DNA of 46,270 bases from Clostridia bacterium. Its GTDB lineage: Bacteria; Bacillota; Clostridia; Lutisporales; Lutisporaceae. A model generated the notes under the pieces. That model did no database searches. It was not told the DNA's origin and saw nothing but the letters and a program-made list of their open reading frames with translations. This document shows positions 1 through 7,743 of the stretch, piece by piece. How positions within the stretch are numbered: the stretch's first letter is position 1; each line of letters begins with the position of its first letter. Location of the stretch: positions 1 through 46,270 of the forward strand of contig DASPIR010000001.1 in assembly GCA_035628995.1 (NCBI GenBank), written 5' to 3'. A program made the translations under genes and the position numbers.

Positions 1-616
1 GCTTATGGATGCAGTAGACAGCTTTATCCCAACACCAGAAAGACAGACAGATAAGCCATTCCTTATGCCTGTAGAGGATGTATTCTCAATAACAGGAAGA
101 GGAACAGTTGCAACAGGAAGAGTTGAAAGAGGAGTAGTAAAGGTATCAGACACAGTAGAGATAGTAGGACTTGCAGAAGCTCCAAGATCAACAGTAGTAA
201 CAGGAGTAGAAATGTTCAGGAAGCTTCTTGACCAGGCGCAAGCAGGAGACAACGTAGGAGTATTGTTAAGAGGCGTACAGAGAGCAGATATAGAAAGAGG
301 CCAGGTACTTGCAAAACCGGGATCAATAAAGCCACATACACATTACAAAGCGCAAGTATACGTACTGACAAAAGAAGAAGGCGGAAGACACACACCATTC
401 TTCAACGGATACAGACCACAGTTCTATTTCAGGACAACAGACGTAACAGGAGTAATAGATCTTCCAGCAGGAGTAGAAATGTGTATGCCTGGTGACCATA
501 TAGAAATGACAATAAAGCTTATCACACCAATAGCAATCCAAGAAGGTTTGAGATTCGCTATTCGTGAAGGCGGAAGAACAGTTGGATCAGGTGCTGTTGC
601 TTCAATATTAGAGTAA
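1..616 (+). CDS. tuf: Elongation factor Tu, C-terminal part (cut by window start)
   Basis: Encodes domains 2 and 3 of EF-Tu, the GTPase that delivers aminoacyl-tRNA to the ribosome. The reading frame is already open at base 2 (Leu before [19 protein letters not shown]), so the ATG at position 5 is an internal Met and the gene starts outside the window. Family hallmarks are [13 protein letters not shown], the [13 protein letters not shown] stretch, and the domain 3 motifs [21 protein letters not shown] and the C-terminal [13 protein letters not shown]. The G domain is not in view. It lies upstream of rpmG-secE-nusG, where many Firmicutes and Proteobacteria carry a tuf copy. A second tuf copy begins at 46100, so the genome carries two. 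A repeat element follows the stop codon almost at once. Confidence 0.97.
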   Translation, partial: LMDAVDSFIPTPERQTDKPFLMPVEDVFSITGRGTVATGRVERGVVKVSDTVEIVGLAEAPRSTVVTGVEMFRKLLDQAQAGDNVGVLLRGVQRADIERGQVLAKPGSIKPHTHYKAQVYVLTKEEGGRHTPFFNGYRPQFYFRTTDVTGVIDLPAGVEMCMPGDHIEMTIKLITPIAIQEGLRFAIREGGRTVGSGAVASILE

Positions 617-620
617 GATA

Positions 621-707
621 GGTGCGAGGTTGCGAGGTGCGAGGACTTGGGCAGGGCTTCGAAGGTTTTGCTGAAATCCCCGAACCGCGAACCACGTACC
701 CCGAACC
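621..707. repeat. Imperfect palindromic repeat of 7-base units, copy 1
   Basis: The left arm is built of GGTGCGA-like heptamers (one unit carries an extra T) and the right arm of CCGAACC / ACCACGTACC units. The arms pair imperfectly, with mismatches at regular 3-4 base spacing, around a short variable centre containing GCTTCGAAGG. It begins 4 bases after the tuf stop codon. A second copy of the same design lies at 38621-38705 after rpoB. The design suggests a REP- or MITE-like mobile palindrome. No transposase is attached. Confidence 0.75.
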
Positions 708-749
708 AATACTTCAGAGCATAGCTTCAAAGTGACAATGTAAATATGG

Positions 750-785
750 AAGGACTAGTACCATATTAATATGATACTGGTCCTT
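750..785. repeat. Perfectly centred hairpin downstream of tuf
   Basis: AAGGACTAGTA pairs with TACTGGTCCTT (one G-T pair), and the enclosed CATATTAATATG is itself self-complementary, so the 36 bases can form one long stem. No T-run follows on either strand, so it is not a standard intrinsic terminator. It could be an mRNA 3'-end stabiliser or a protein-binding palindrome. Confidence 0.6.
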
Positions 786-805
786 CAAAAAGTACTAAGC
801 AATAC

Positions 806-830
806 AAGCTGTGAATAAAACCAGCTTTTT
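806..830 (+). terminator. Weak intrinsic terminator candidate after tuf
   Basis: AAGCTG (806-811) pairs with CAGCTT (822-827) and is followed by three more Ts. The stem is only 6 bp with a 10-base loop, so it is weak. It is the only T-tailed hairpin between tuf and the next promoter. Confidence 0.4.
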
Positions 831-1005
831 CGCACTTTTGCTACCTTAATATAAATCGTCGAATTTAAATTAAATCTTTGCTAAAACTTTCCGGCGATTA
901 ATATTCCTCAAATAGGTAATAATTAAATAAAAGTGACGACTACAATGCAAAGGATAATAGTTCATACAACCTGTTCTTGGAGTATGAGGACTGTACAAAA
1001 TATTA

Positions 1006-1034
1006 TTGACATTGCAGTTAAATTATGATAGATT
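1006..1034 (+). promoter_or_regulatory. Sigma-A promoter for rpmG-secE-nusG
   Basis: A perfect -35 TTGACA (1006-1011), a 17-base spacer and -10 TAGATT (1029-1034, 4 of 6) lie about 90 bases before rpmG. No other good promoter was noticed before rplK, so this may drive rpmG through rplA. Confidence 0.65.
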
Positions 1035-1122
1035 CTATTGAGTAGTCTCAAAATGCAATTTTTGTGTATTTTTGCGGCATTTAATTTTTTAAAGCAGTGC
1101 CAAGCCGTTGGGAGGTGTAGAT

Positions 1123-1272
1123 ATGAGAGTTAAAATAACACTTGCTTGCAGCGAATGCAAACAAAGAAACTATGATAACATGAAGAACAAGAAGAATAAT
1201 CCAGACAGAATGGAAATGAACAAGTACTGCAGGTTCTGCAGGAAGCATACCCCACATAAAGAAACAAAATAG
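1123..1272 (+). CDS. rpmG: 50S ribosomal protein L33
   Basis: A 49-residue large-subunit protein, the usual length for L33. Two Cys pairs (CSEC near residue 10 and CRFC near residue 37) form the zinc-ribbon type of L33. The gene begins [17 protein letters not shown] and ends KHTPHKETK, both typical. The start codon ATG at 1123 is preceded by GGGAGGTG at a good distance. It is the first gene of the transcription unit that continues into secE and nusG. The next start lies about 20 bases after the stop. The four-Cys form binds zinc; genomes that also carry a Cys-free copy can swap the two under zinc limitation, which cannot be judged here. Confidence 0.95.
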   Translation: MRVKITLACSECKQRNYDNMKNKKNNPDRMEMNKYCRFCRKHTPHKETK

Positions 1273-1293
1273 CCAGTAAAGGGAGTGAATGAT

Positions 1294-1497
1294 GTGGCTG
1301 GTACAGCAAGGAAGTTTGATGTAGCAAAATCTTTCAGAGAAACAAGAGCGGAAGTCAAGAAGGTAAGCTGGCCTAATAGAAAAGAGCTTATACAGCATAC
1401 TGAAGTTGTAGTAACTTCAATAATATTGGTTGGAGCAGTGCTTTGGGTGGTAGACCTTGCATTTGGCGAAATACTTAATATATTTTTAGCCAAATAG
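1294..1497 (+). CDS. secE: Preprotein translocase subunit SecE
   Basis: A small single-span SecE of the Gram-positive type, about 67 residues. A basic cytoplasmic N-terminus with the conserved amphipathic segment RAEVKKVSWPNRKEL precedes one transmembrane helix (about residues 39-60). SecE clamps SecY in the SecYEG channel. Start choice: GTG at 1294 has GGGAG 8 bases upstream. An earlier in-frame GTG at 1285 would overlap that ribosome-binding site and is less likely. The neighbours L33 upstream and NusG downstream are the conserved context. Confidence 0.93.
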   Translation: MAGTARKFDVAKSFRETRAEVKKVSWPNRKELIQHTEVVVTSIILVGAVLWVVDLAFGEILNIFLAK

Positions 1498-1527
1498 GAG
1501 AGCTTCGATTAAATCATTAAAATGGTT

Positions 1528-1568
1528 AAGGAGGAAAACCTTAAGCTACCCTTTAAGGTTGTGCATCT
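1528..1568 (+). promoter_or_regulatory. nusG ribosome-binding site with foldable spacer
   Basis: A strong AAGGAGG (1528-1534) lies 34 bases before the nusG ATG, far beyond the normal 5-10 base spacing. Between them AACCTTAA (1537-1544) and TTAAGGTT (1553-1560) are perfectly complementary around an 8-base loop. Folding this hairpin removes 24 bases and leaves about 10 bases between site and start. A weak AAGG at 1555-1558, inside the stem, is the only alternative site. Confidence 0.65.
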
Positions 1569-2087
1569 ATGGAAGATAGTGGCAGATGGTATGTAGTCCA
1601 TACTTATTCGGGCTATGAAAACAAGGTAATGGCAAATATTGTGAAGATAGTAGAAAATAGAAATATGCAAGATGTTATCTTCGAAGTAAAAGTGCCGATT
1701 GAAGAACTGGTAGAAATCAAAAACGGTAAGAAAAAAATCACCCAGAAGAAAGTATTTCCTGGATATGTACTAATCAAGATGCTTATGACGGATGAATCAT
1801 GGTACGTTGTTCGAAATACAAGGGGAGTTACCGGATTTGTAGGACCTGGTTCTAAACCTGTGCCTCTGACGGAAGCAGAAGTAAAGGCCTTAGGTGTTGA
1901 AAAGACTCCTATCAAGCTCGATGCAAATGTTAAGGACCATGTAAGAGTTATTTCAGGTCCATTTGAGAATTTTGTTGGTATAATACAGGAAATCAACAAT
2001 GAAAAGCACAAGGTCAAGGTTATGATTTCCATGTTCGGAAGAGAAACTCCTGTAGAGTTGGAGTTCACACAGATTGAAAGGTTATAA
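1569..2087 (+). CDS. nusG: Transcription termination/antitermination factor NusG
   Basis: A 172-residue NusG, the usual length. The N-terminal NGN domain (about residues 5-110) contains WYVVHTYSGYENKV and the RNA-polymerase-contacting region around FPGYVLIKM and TRGVTGFVG. The C-terminal KOW domain (about 120-170) contains VRVISGPFENFVGIIQEIN. NusG binds the RNA polymerase clamp, modulates pausing and, through KOW, contacts S10 or Rho. An in-frame TAA at 1554-1556 leaves ATG 1569 as the only credible start. Translation initiation appears to depend on a hairpin-shortened spacer (1528-1568). Confidence 0.97.
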   Translation: MEDSGRWYVVHTYSGYENKVMANIVKIVENRNMQDVIFEVKVPIEELVEIKNGKKKITQKKVFPGYVLIKMLMTDESWYVVRNTRGVTGFVGPGSKPVPLTEAEVKALGVEKTPIKLDANVKDHVRVISGPFENFVGIIQEINNEKHKVKVMISMFGRETPVELEFTQIERL

Positions 2088-2135
2088 ATACCTTAAATAA
2101 ATACAAATCACTATCTGCTGAGGGGAGGTGTAATA

Positions 2136-2561
2136 ATGGCAAAAAAAGTTACAGCAATGGTTAAGTTGCAGGTTCCAGCGGGTAAAGCTACTCCAGCGCC
2201 ACCAATAGGACCAGCTTTAGGTCAGCATGGTGTCAACATCATGGGATTTTGCAAGGAATTTAATGAAAGAACAGCTAAACAGGCAGGACTTATCATTCCT
2301 GTTGTAATAACTGTTTATCAGGACAGATCATTTACGTTCATACTTAAAACGCCGCCAGCATCGGTGCTTATAAAGAAAGCAGTAGGTATCGAAAGCGGAT
2401 CCGGTGTGCCAAACAAGACTAAGGTAGGAAAGATTACTAAAGCTCAGATTAGAGAAATCGCAACGCTTAAAATGCCAGACTTAAATGCAGGAAGCGTTGA
2501 GACTGCAATGAGCATGGTTGCTGGTACAGCAAGAAGCATGGGAATAGTAGTAGAAGACTAA
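2136..2561 (+). CDS. rplK: 50S ribosomal protein L11
   Basis: 141 residues, the standard length. L11 forms the GTPase-associated centre with 23S rRNA and is needed for RelA-type stringent signalling in many bacteria. The N-terminal [20 protein letters not shown] and the C-terminal rRNA-binding domain with [20 protein letters not shown] are diagnostic. ATG 2136 follows GAGGGGAGGTG. The gene lies 48 bases after nusG and 50 bases before rplA, the conserved order. Confidence 0.97.
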   Translation: MAKKVTAMVKLQVPAGKATPAPPIGPALGQHGVNIMGFCKEFNERTAKQAGLIIPVVITVYQDRSFTFILKTPPASVLIKKAVGIESGSGVPNKTKVGKITKAQIREIATLKMPDLNAGSVETAMSMVAGTARSMGIVVED

Positions 2562-2611
2562 TTATTAAGTGGGAGGATATAATCCGCTAATACCACAAGG
2601 AGGAATTTTAA

Positions 2612-3307
2612 ATGTTTAGAGGAAAGAAATATCAAGAAAGTGTAAAGCTTATTGATAGCAACAAATTTTATGATCCAAAGGAAGCTATGGAGCTTATTTT
2701 ACAGACAGCAAAGGCTAAATTTGATGAGTCTGTTGAAATTCATGTAAAGCTTGGTGTTGACCCAAGACATGCAGACCAGCAGGTTAGAGGCGTTGTAGTG
2801 CTTCCACACGGTACAGGCAAGACCCTGAGGGTTTTGGTATTCGCAAAAGGCGACAAAGTTAAGGAAGCAGAAGCAGCAGGCGCAGATTATGTAGGCGCAG
2901 AAGAATTGGTTACAAAAATCCAGAGTGAAAACTGGTTTGACTACGACGTGGTAGTTGCTACTCCAGATATGATGGGTGTAGTTGGAAGACTCGGTAAAGT
3001 ACTTGGACCTAAAGGCTTGATGCCTAACCCAAAATCCGGAACAGTTACATTTGATATTGCAAGAGCTATCAATGAAATCAAAGCCGGTAAGGTTGAGTAC
3101 AGAGTTGACAAAACATCTATAGTTCACGTTGGTTTCGGCAAGGTTTCCTTCGGTGCTGATAAGCTTGGAGATAACTTCAGGACACTCATGGAAGCGGTTG
3201 TAAAGGCTAAGCCAGCAGCTGCAAAGGGTACTTACCTTAAGAGTGTTGTTGTTACAAGCACTATGGGACCGGCTATAAAGGTTAACCCAGCACGTGTTGT
3301 AGATTAG
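2612..3307 (+). CDS. rplA: 50S ribosomal protein L1
   Basis: 231 residues, the normal length. L1 forms the mobile stalk at the E site and in many bacteria represses its own rplKA mRNA. Typical segments are [22 protein letters not shown], the [16 protein letters not shown] loop and [24 protein letters not shown] 2612 follows CAAGGAGG at good spacing. It is the last gene before a strong promoter and the L10 leader, so it probably ends the secE-nusG-rplKA unit or reads through into rplJL. Confidence 0.97.
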   Translation: MFRGKKYQESVKLIDSNKFYDPKEAMELILQTAKAKFDESVEIHVKLGVDPRHADQQVRGVVVLPHGTGKTLRVLVFAKGDKVKEAEAAGADYVGAEELVTKIQSENWFDYDVVVATPDMMGVVGRLGKVLGPKGLMPNPKSGTVTFDIARAINEIKAGKVEYRVDKTSIVHVGFGKVSFGADKLGDNFRTLMEAVVKAKPAAAKGTYLKSVVVTSTMGPAIKVNPARVVD

Positions 3308-3311
3308 TGCA

Positions 3312-3340
3312 TTGACAATACATTCTATTAATGATAGAAT
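3312..3340 (+). promoter_or_regulatory. Sigma-A promoter for rplJ-rplL
   Basis: TTGACA (3312-3317), a 17-base spacer and TAGAAT (3335-3340) begin 5 bases after the rplA stop codon. A perfect inverted repeat CATTCTAT-taatg-ATAGAATG (3321-3341) overlaps the spacer and -10 box, so a repressor-type operator is conceivable, or the symmetry may be chance. Confidence 0.75.
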
Positions 3341-3360
3341 GACCATTGTATAAAAACGAA

Positions 3361-3465
3361 TACTTACCGTAGACAGTAGGTTGGCTTTCAGCCGATAAAA
3401 TTTCCTACCGAGGTTTATCATATATGATAATATGACCTCTCTATGTCTACGGAGAGGTCTTTTAA
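3361..3465 (+). ncRNA. Ribosomal protein L10 leader with attenuator
   Basis: This matches the Firmicute L10 leader design before rplJ. A closing helix pairs CCGTAGACA (3367-3375) with TGTCTACGG (3444-3452) and encloses a hairpin with GTAGG...CCTAC and the conserved CCGAGGT. A competing intrinsic terminator pairs GACCTCTC (3434-3441) with GAGAGGTC (3452-3459) and is followed by TTTT. The closing-helix 3' strand lies in the terminator loop, so the two folds compete. By analogy with the family, L10 or the L10-L12 complex binds the leader when in excess and favours termination. Confidence 0.85.
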
Positions 3466-3526
3466 ATTTTGAAAGACCTTGACCGTATAAAAGATTTACA
3501 AAGCTTCACCATGAGGAGGTGTAAAA

Positions 3527-4033
3527 ATGGCAAATAAAAACCTTGGACCAAAAGAAGCAGTGGTAACCGAAGTTAAGGAAAAGCTCAGCAAATCAAGTTC
3601 AGTTGTACTGGTGGATTATAAGGGCATAAACGTTCTAGATGTAACTGAGTTAAGAAAAAGGTTCAGAGAAGCTGGCGTTGAGTATAAGGTGTACAAAAAC
3701 TCTCTTTTCAAAAGAGCAGCATCAGAAGTGGGCATGGAAGCACTTCATGAACACCTTCAAGGAACAGTTGCAGTTGCTTTTGGAGCTAAAGATGCAGTTG
3801 CACCTGCTAAAACGCTCAATCAGTTCATGAAGGATAAGCCTAAGACAACGATATCAATAAAAGCTGGTTACGTTGAAGGTAAGTTAATGGATGCTAAGGA
3901 TGTAAAAGCATTAGGAGACCTGCCATCAAGAGACGTTCTTATTGCTATGTTACTTGGGGCATTACAAGGTTCAGTTAGAAACCTTGCTTATGTACTTAAT
4001 ACAGTTAAAGAAAATAAAGAAGCGCAAGCTTAA
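3527..4033 (+). CDS. rplJ: 50S ribosomal protein L10
   Basis: 168 residues, the usual length. L10 anchors the L7/L12 dimers to 23S rRNA at the stalk base. Visible features are the N-terminal rRNA-binding domain with VVLVDYKGINVLDVTELRK and YKVYKNSLFKRA, a middle PAKTLNQF stretch and the C-terminal helix (about 135-160) that binds L7/L12. ATG 3527 follows GAGGAGGTG. Its expression is expected to be governed by the leader at 3361-3465. Confidence 0.97.
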   Translation: MANKNLGPKEAVVTEVKEKLSKSSSVVLVDYKGINVLDVTELRKRFREAGVEYKVYKNSLFKRAASEVGMEALHEHLQGTVAVAFGAKDAVAPAKTLNQFMKDKPKTTISIKAGYVEGKLMDAKDVKALGDLPSRDVLIAMLLGALQGSVRNLAYVLNTVKENKEAQA

Positions 4034-4058
4034 TTAATAATTGGGAGGTATTTTAAAA

Positions 4059-4433
4059 ATGGCAAGTGAAAAAACAGTAAAATTTATTGAAGAAATAAAA
4101 ACTATGACAGTTCTCGAACTGGCTGAATTGGTAAAGGCAATCGAAGAGGAATTCGGTGTAACAGCAGCGGCTCCAACAGCAGCAGCAGGTCCAGCAGCAG
4201 CAGCAGCTCCAGTAGAAGAGCAGACTGAATTCAATGTAATGCTTATGGAAGCAGGAGCAGAAAAGATAAAGGTTATCAAGGTTGTTAGAGAACTTACAGG
4301 TCTCGGACTCAAAGAAGCTAAAGACCTTGTTGACAATGCTCCAAAGGCAGTAAAAGAAGGCGTAACTAAGCAGGAAGCTGATGATATAGCTGCAAAGTTC
4401 AAAGAAACTGGCGCAAAGATCGAAATAAAGTAA
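4059..4433 (+). CDS. rplL: 50S ribosomal protein L7/L12
   Basis: 124 residues. The N-terminal dimerisation domain ([20 protein letters not shown]), an Ala/Pro-rich hinge (about residues 38-55) and the C-terminal factor-binding domain with [20 protein letters not shown] are all present. L7/L12 recruits EF-G, EF-Tu and IF2. The ATG at 4059 follows GGGAGG 11 bases upstream. An in-frame TTG at 4041 overlaps that site and is rejected. A strong terminator follows at once, so rpoB is not cotranscribed from here as it is in most bacteria. Confidence 0.97.
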   Translation: MASEKTVKFIEEIKTMTVLELAELVKAIEEEFGVTAAAPTAAAGPAAAAAPVEEQTEFNVMLMEAGAEKIKVIKVVRELTGLGLKEAKDLVDNAPKAVKEGVTKQEADDIAAKFKETGAKIEIK

Positions 4434-4450
4434 TTCATATTTATGAATGG

Positions 4451-4481
4451 AAAAAAGCCGCATTTAATGCGGCTTTTTTTT
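4451..4481 (+). terminator. Strong intrinsic terminator after rplL
   Basis: AAGCCGCAT and ATGCGGCTT form a G+C-rich stem closed by a TTA loop, flanked by an A-run and followed by a run of Ts. It ends the rplJL operon and marks the left border of the roughly 30 kb separating rplL from rpoB. Confidence 0.92.
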
Positions 4482-4548
4482 ATTGCCTTTTTATTCGTAT
4501 AATAAAATATGCCAAATATAAGATAATTATACAAAAATTACTAGTTTG

Positions 4549-4557
4549 TGCTATAAT
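4549..4557 (+). promoter_or_regulatory. Extended -10 promoter for the AbrB-like gene
   Basis: TGCTATAAT gives a perfect TATAAT (4552-4557) with the upstream TG of extended -10 promoters. No good -35 box is seen. It lies about 90 bases before the start at 4645. Confidence 0.5.
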
Positions 4558-4644
4558 TTAACAAAATAAAGGACATTATGAATCTCATGGTAGGATAATA
4601 ATTAGTGAGCCACAGCTAAAGTAGAATATTGTGGAGGCGAAAAA

Positions 4645-4896
4645 ATGAGAGCGTTTAGTATTGTCAGAAAAGTTGACTCAGTAGGTAGAATATCAATTCC
4701 TTCGCAGTTACGTAGCACGCAAAATATTAATATTAATGATTACATGGAGTTGTATCAGGAAGGCGCACTTATTATATTAAAAAAGTATGTACCCAAGTGT
4801 GTACTCTGCGGTGGCACAGAAAAGGTGGAGGCCTACAAAACTAAATTCATATGTCATGAATGCATAGACAATTCGGGAAAAAGCAGTAATCAATAA
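4645..4896 (+). CDS. AbrB/SpoVT-type transition-state regulator
   Basis: An 83-residue DNA-binding protein. The N-terminal swapped-hairpin beta-barrel domain (about residues 5-50) reads IVRKVDSVGRISIPSQLR and continues to GALIILKKY, very close to AbrB. The C-terminus holds CVLCGG and CHECI (about residues 52-75), two Cys pairs resembling a small zinc ribbon, as in many clostridial AbrB paralogues. Such proteins act as global repressors of post-exponential genes. ATG 4645 follows GTGGAGGCG. It stands alone between two terminators in the rplL-rpoB gap. Its targets are not visible. Confidence 0.88.
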   Translation: MRAFSIVRKVDSVGRISIPSQLRSTQNININDYMELYQEGALIILKKYVPKCVLCGGTEKVEAYKTKFICHECIDNSGKSSNQ

Positions 4897-5398
4897 GAAA
4901 TATAATGTTAACTTGAGCGAATCTTAATATTGGATTGTAATTTTCATACTTTTTGAGATTTTGGAGACTTTTTGCAAACTATTTGAGAACTGACAATTAA
5001 TGTATCGTTTGTAACCACGGCGTTCAGTGGTGCTGATGTTTAGAAAAGCATATTATACCAATGCAATAAACCTTAAACTAACTAATAAGGAAGTAAATAG
5101 ATTAAAGAATAGGAGCTTATATTTAGGTAGAAACCTAAGTTTAAGCTTTTTCTTTAGGATATTGATGTAATAATTGAATGAATTTAAAGGGTTATGTTAT
5201 TATTTAGGGAACTATTATATAAAAAGTTATTATTGGAGTATTGTGGGTAACATGAATATATTAAATGGTACACATGAGTAATTCTTGTTAGGATAGATTC
5301 ACTTGAAGTTTTATTTCTAATGTCAATTAAGTGTACAGCTAATGTCTATAATGGGAAGCTCAAACTGAAATATTGGATAGGTATTTGGAGGTATTAGA
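4897..5398. other. Intergenic region at the left edge of the accessory island (502 bases)
   Basis: A+T-rich with no credible gene. It holds a 17-base stretch, ATACTTTTTGAGATTTT (4947-4963), that recurs exactly at 34494-34510 just before rpoB, a bidirectional-looking terminator at 5114-5151, and, just before the KAP gene, TATAATGGGAAGCTCA (5347-5362), which resembles the short sequences upstream of the other island genes. Confidence 0.6.
5114..5151 (+). terminator. Intrinsic terminator in the left island border
   Basis: AGCTTA...TAAGCT and TTAGGT...ACCTAA form a two-part stem with an AGAA-type loop, followed by TTTTTC. It probably ends the AbrB-like gene transcript. Confidence 0.6.
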
Positions 5399-6691
5399 AT
5401 GGAATATAATAAATTGAATTTTGATGTAGATGACTTATTAAAAAGAAAAACATTTGTAAAAAATCTTATGCAAGTGATAAATGAATGGAATCAACTAAAA
5501 CATGAAAACGATTCTCTTGTTATATCAATAGATGCACCATGGGGTTCAGGAAAAAGCTATCTTCTTAATATGTGGAAGAATTGGTTAATTTCTGAGGAGA
5601 ATTCCGATAAAAAATATGCTGTGACATATTATAATGCATGGGAAAATGATGATAGTGACAATGCGTTTATTCCGCTAGTTTATAAGTTACAGCAAATGGA
5701 TGTATATAAAGAAAATATTTCATTGATAGATAATGTAAAGCAGAGATCTAAAGACTTCCTTAAATCATGTGCTGTGGCCTTGCTGAAAGATGGTATAAAA
5801 AAAGCTATTGGTGAAGAAACAGCAAACTTAATTGGTGAAGGAATTGATGGCGCAACTGAAACAGAAATAGAGAATTTTTTCAAGCAATATAGTAAGTATA
5901 TTGAAGAGAAAGAAAAGTTTAGAAATGCACTTATTGACTTAATACCTGAAAGTGGAAAACTAATCGTTTTCGTTGATGAGCTAGACAGATGCCGTCCTAT
6001 ATTTGCAGTTGAGACATTAGAAATCGTTAAGCACTACTTTAATATTCAAAACATAGTTTTCATTTTTGCAGTTGACTTGAGTCAGTTATCGCATTCAATT
6101 GCAACTATGTATGGAGATGGTATGGATTCAGCAGGTTACCTGAGAAGATTTTTTGATGTAAATATAAATATTCCTTCTGGTGATATAAAACAATACATTA
6201 AGACTATACTAAAAGATTTTGTTGAAAAAATGGGTTATCAAGAAGTCTTTTTTGATATAGTTACTAACGTCTATGTTAAATTGAGGTTGTCACTGAGAGA
6301 TATAGATAAAATTACTAATAATTTCATTGTATTTTGTTTATTCTATAAGCACTTTATCGATGAGAAAATAGCGACGCAGCCAGATAGAGTACTAGAGATA
6401 TTGGAAGTTTATTTATATTTTATGGCTTTAAAGTATAAATATCCAATTATATATAATACAATCTTAAAGCAGGAATTTATAGCATATGACAATGCTCCCC
6501 AAAATTGGGATGTTATCGAAATGAAGTATTTTATATCACCGAATATAAACGAGATGCTAAAGAAAAGTCAAATCGGAGGGGCTCAAAAAAAGGATAAATC
6601 TTTGATTGAAAAATATGGCCTAGATAAGATTAATTCGGATGGATTATCATTTGCTGAACATATTGAGCGGACATTAGAGATGTTTAGTTGA
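5399..6691 (+). CDS. KAP-family P-loop NTPase
   Basis: 430 residues. Walker A is APWGSGKS (about residues 46-53), Walker B is LIVFVDELDR (about 188-197), and these are followed by the KAP-type YLRRFFDVNINIPSG segment. KAP NTPases (named for Kidins220, ARMS and PifA) are signal-transduction or defence ATPases. F-plasmid PifA, which causes phage exclusion, is a member. The typical inserted transmembrane pair is not obvious; residues 120-155 are only moderately hydrophobic. ATG 5399 follows GGAGG. The next gene in the same direction is a HEPN protein, 178 bases downstream, suggesting a two-gene effector system. Low G+C matches the host. The defence role is inferred from family and context. Confidence 0.85.
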   Translation: MEYNKLNFDVDDLLKRKTFVKNLMQVINEWNQLKHENDSLVISIDAPWGSGKSYLLNMWKNWLISEENSDKKYAVTYYNAWENDDSDNAFIPLVYKLQQMDVYKENISLIDNVKQRSKDFLKSCAVALLKDGIKKAIGEETANLIGEGIDGATETEIENFFKQYSKYIEEKEKFRNALIDLIPESGKLIVFVDELDRCRPIFAVETLEIVKHYFNIQNIVFIFAVDLSQLSHSIATMYGDGMDSAGYLRRFFDVNINIPSGDIKQYIKTILKDFVEKMGYQEVFFDIVTNVYVKLRLSLRDIDKITNNFIVFCLFYKHFIDEKIATQPDRVLEILEVYLYFMALKYKYPIIYNTILKQEFIAYDNAPQNWDVIEMKYFISPNINEMLKKSQIGGAQKKDKSLIEKYGLDKINSDGLSFAEHIERTLEMFS

Positions 6692-6758
6692 ATTTAATAT
6701 AATAATGTGTTTGTAGAAACTAGTAATAAAGCGGCATTTTACAGTGTCCATATACCTA

Positions 6759-6815
6759 TTAGGCTAATAATTGGAAGGCTAGGAATTTTCTAGTTATAGC
6801 AATAATGGGAAGTTG
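6759..6815 (+). repeat. Short island repeat upstream of the HEPN gene
   Basis: TAGGCTAATAATTGGA, then GGAATTTT, then TAGTTATAGCAAT, ending AATAATGGGAAGTTGG. The first three blocks recur at the same spacing at 9206-9250 upstream of the SEFIR gene. The last block recurs with small changes near 5345, 8744 and 12630. Confidence 0.65.
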
Positions 6816-6869
6816 GAGCGGTGGTGTAAAATGGGGTAATTGTCAGAATAAAAAGGATGGAGTGTTAGA

Positions 6870-7700
6870 GTGGCAAATTTTGAAGTAAAAATTGAGGGTT
6901 CATTTGAAATATTAACAGATGAAGAATGGAATCGGTACTTAGGAACTACATTGTTTGACAAAATTAAAATTGATCTAAATAAATTTGATAGTTACAAAGA
7001 AAGGATTTTCTTATATCCATTATTAGAGCAGTCCATAAAAGCTCAAAATAATAAGGTAGGATCTATGATAATTACATATGCATTATGCCGACATTATTAT
7101 AATAAAGGTATACCCGATGATCCATGGTATAAATCACCTGGCGATAATGGTGAATCTATCCAGTATATGCCAGAGTTTAAAGAGGAGCATTGGATGAGGA
7201 GGTACTGGTTTAATCATTTTGCTGAAAGTATGTATTTAAAATTCTTTTCGGTATGGGATTGTATTACTGAATTATTAGACATATTTTATGGATTACATAT
7301 TGAACATAATACAGGTTTTAAATTCAATTTACTAAAGTGGCTTAAGAAAAATAAGCCTGATGTTGCCGAATTCTTAGAGGATAATGTTTTCAAGGCACCT
7401 CTTTATATCCAAGCAAGTGATTACAGAAATAACTTTACACATGGGATAGCTCCGAGTGAAATATCAAATGGATTTATATTAAAGAAAGATGAATTAGTAG
7501 ATATTATAAAAAGGGATGCAGACGGAAAACCAATTTTAGACGATCAGCATAGACCTATAACAGAAAAAAAGAAAGCAACAGTATTATCATGTAAAGCAGG
7601 GGATTATACTATTGTAAAAACAATAATGGACAATATTGATAATTTTGCAGTATTTACGGGTGAAAAGATAACAGGTTTGATTAATTTAATTTTGGCATAG
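6870..7700 (+). CDS. HEPN-domain protein, probable RNase (Cthe_2314-like)
   Basis: 276 residues, mostly alpha-helical. R186-NNFT-H191 in DYRNNFTHGIAPSE is an Rx4H motif, the catalytic signature of HEPN RNases, and the surrounding sequence recalls the Cthe_2314-type HEPN group. HEPN proteins cut RNA in toxin-antitoxin, abortive infection and CRISPR-associated systems. The start GTG 6870 follows AAGGATGGAG. It lies downstream of the KAP NTPase in the same orientation, which suggests the ATPase senses or gates and the HEPN cleaves. It is convergent with the recombinase gene (43-base gap). Family assignment is from motif reading only. Confidence 0.72.
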   Translation: MANFEVKIEGSFEILTDEEWNRYLGTTLFDKIKIDLNKFDSYKERIFLYPLLEQSIKAQNNKVGSMIITYALCRHYYNKGIPDDPWYKSPGDNGESIQYMPEFKEEHWMRRYWFNHFAESMYLKFFSVWDCITELLDIFYGLHIEHNTGFKFNLLKWLKKNKPDVAEFLEDNVFKAPLYIQASDYRNNFTHGIAPSEISNGFILKKDELVDIIKRDADGKPILDDQHRPITEKKKATVLSCKAGDYTIVKTIMDNIDNFAVFTGEKITGLINLILA

Positions 7701-7743
7701 ATGTAGTAATAAATTTCCCGCTATGTCTAGAAAACCATCATAT

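Larger units (their letters stand above)
617..1122. other. tuf-rpmG intergenic region (506 bases)
   Basis: Contains, in order, the palindromic repeat (621-707), a long hairpin (750-785), a weak terminator-like hairpin (806-830), an A+T-rich stretch with no recognisable gene (about 840-1000), and a promoter (1006-1034) for the rpmG-secE-nusG operon. No tRNA gene was found, although tRNA genes are sometimes found near tuf and secE in other bacteria. Confidence 0.7.

Noticed and set aside
750-785. Intrinsic terminator for tuf
   Set aside because: The stem is long and perfect, but no T-run follows on either strand.
617-1122. tRNA gene near tuf/secE
   Set aside because: Searched for T-loop GTTCRA and acceptor pairing by eye; none found here or in the other intergenic regions.
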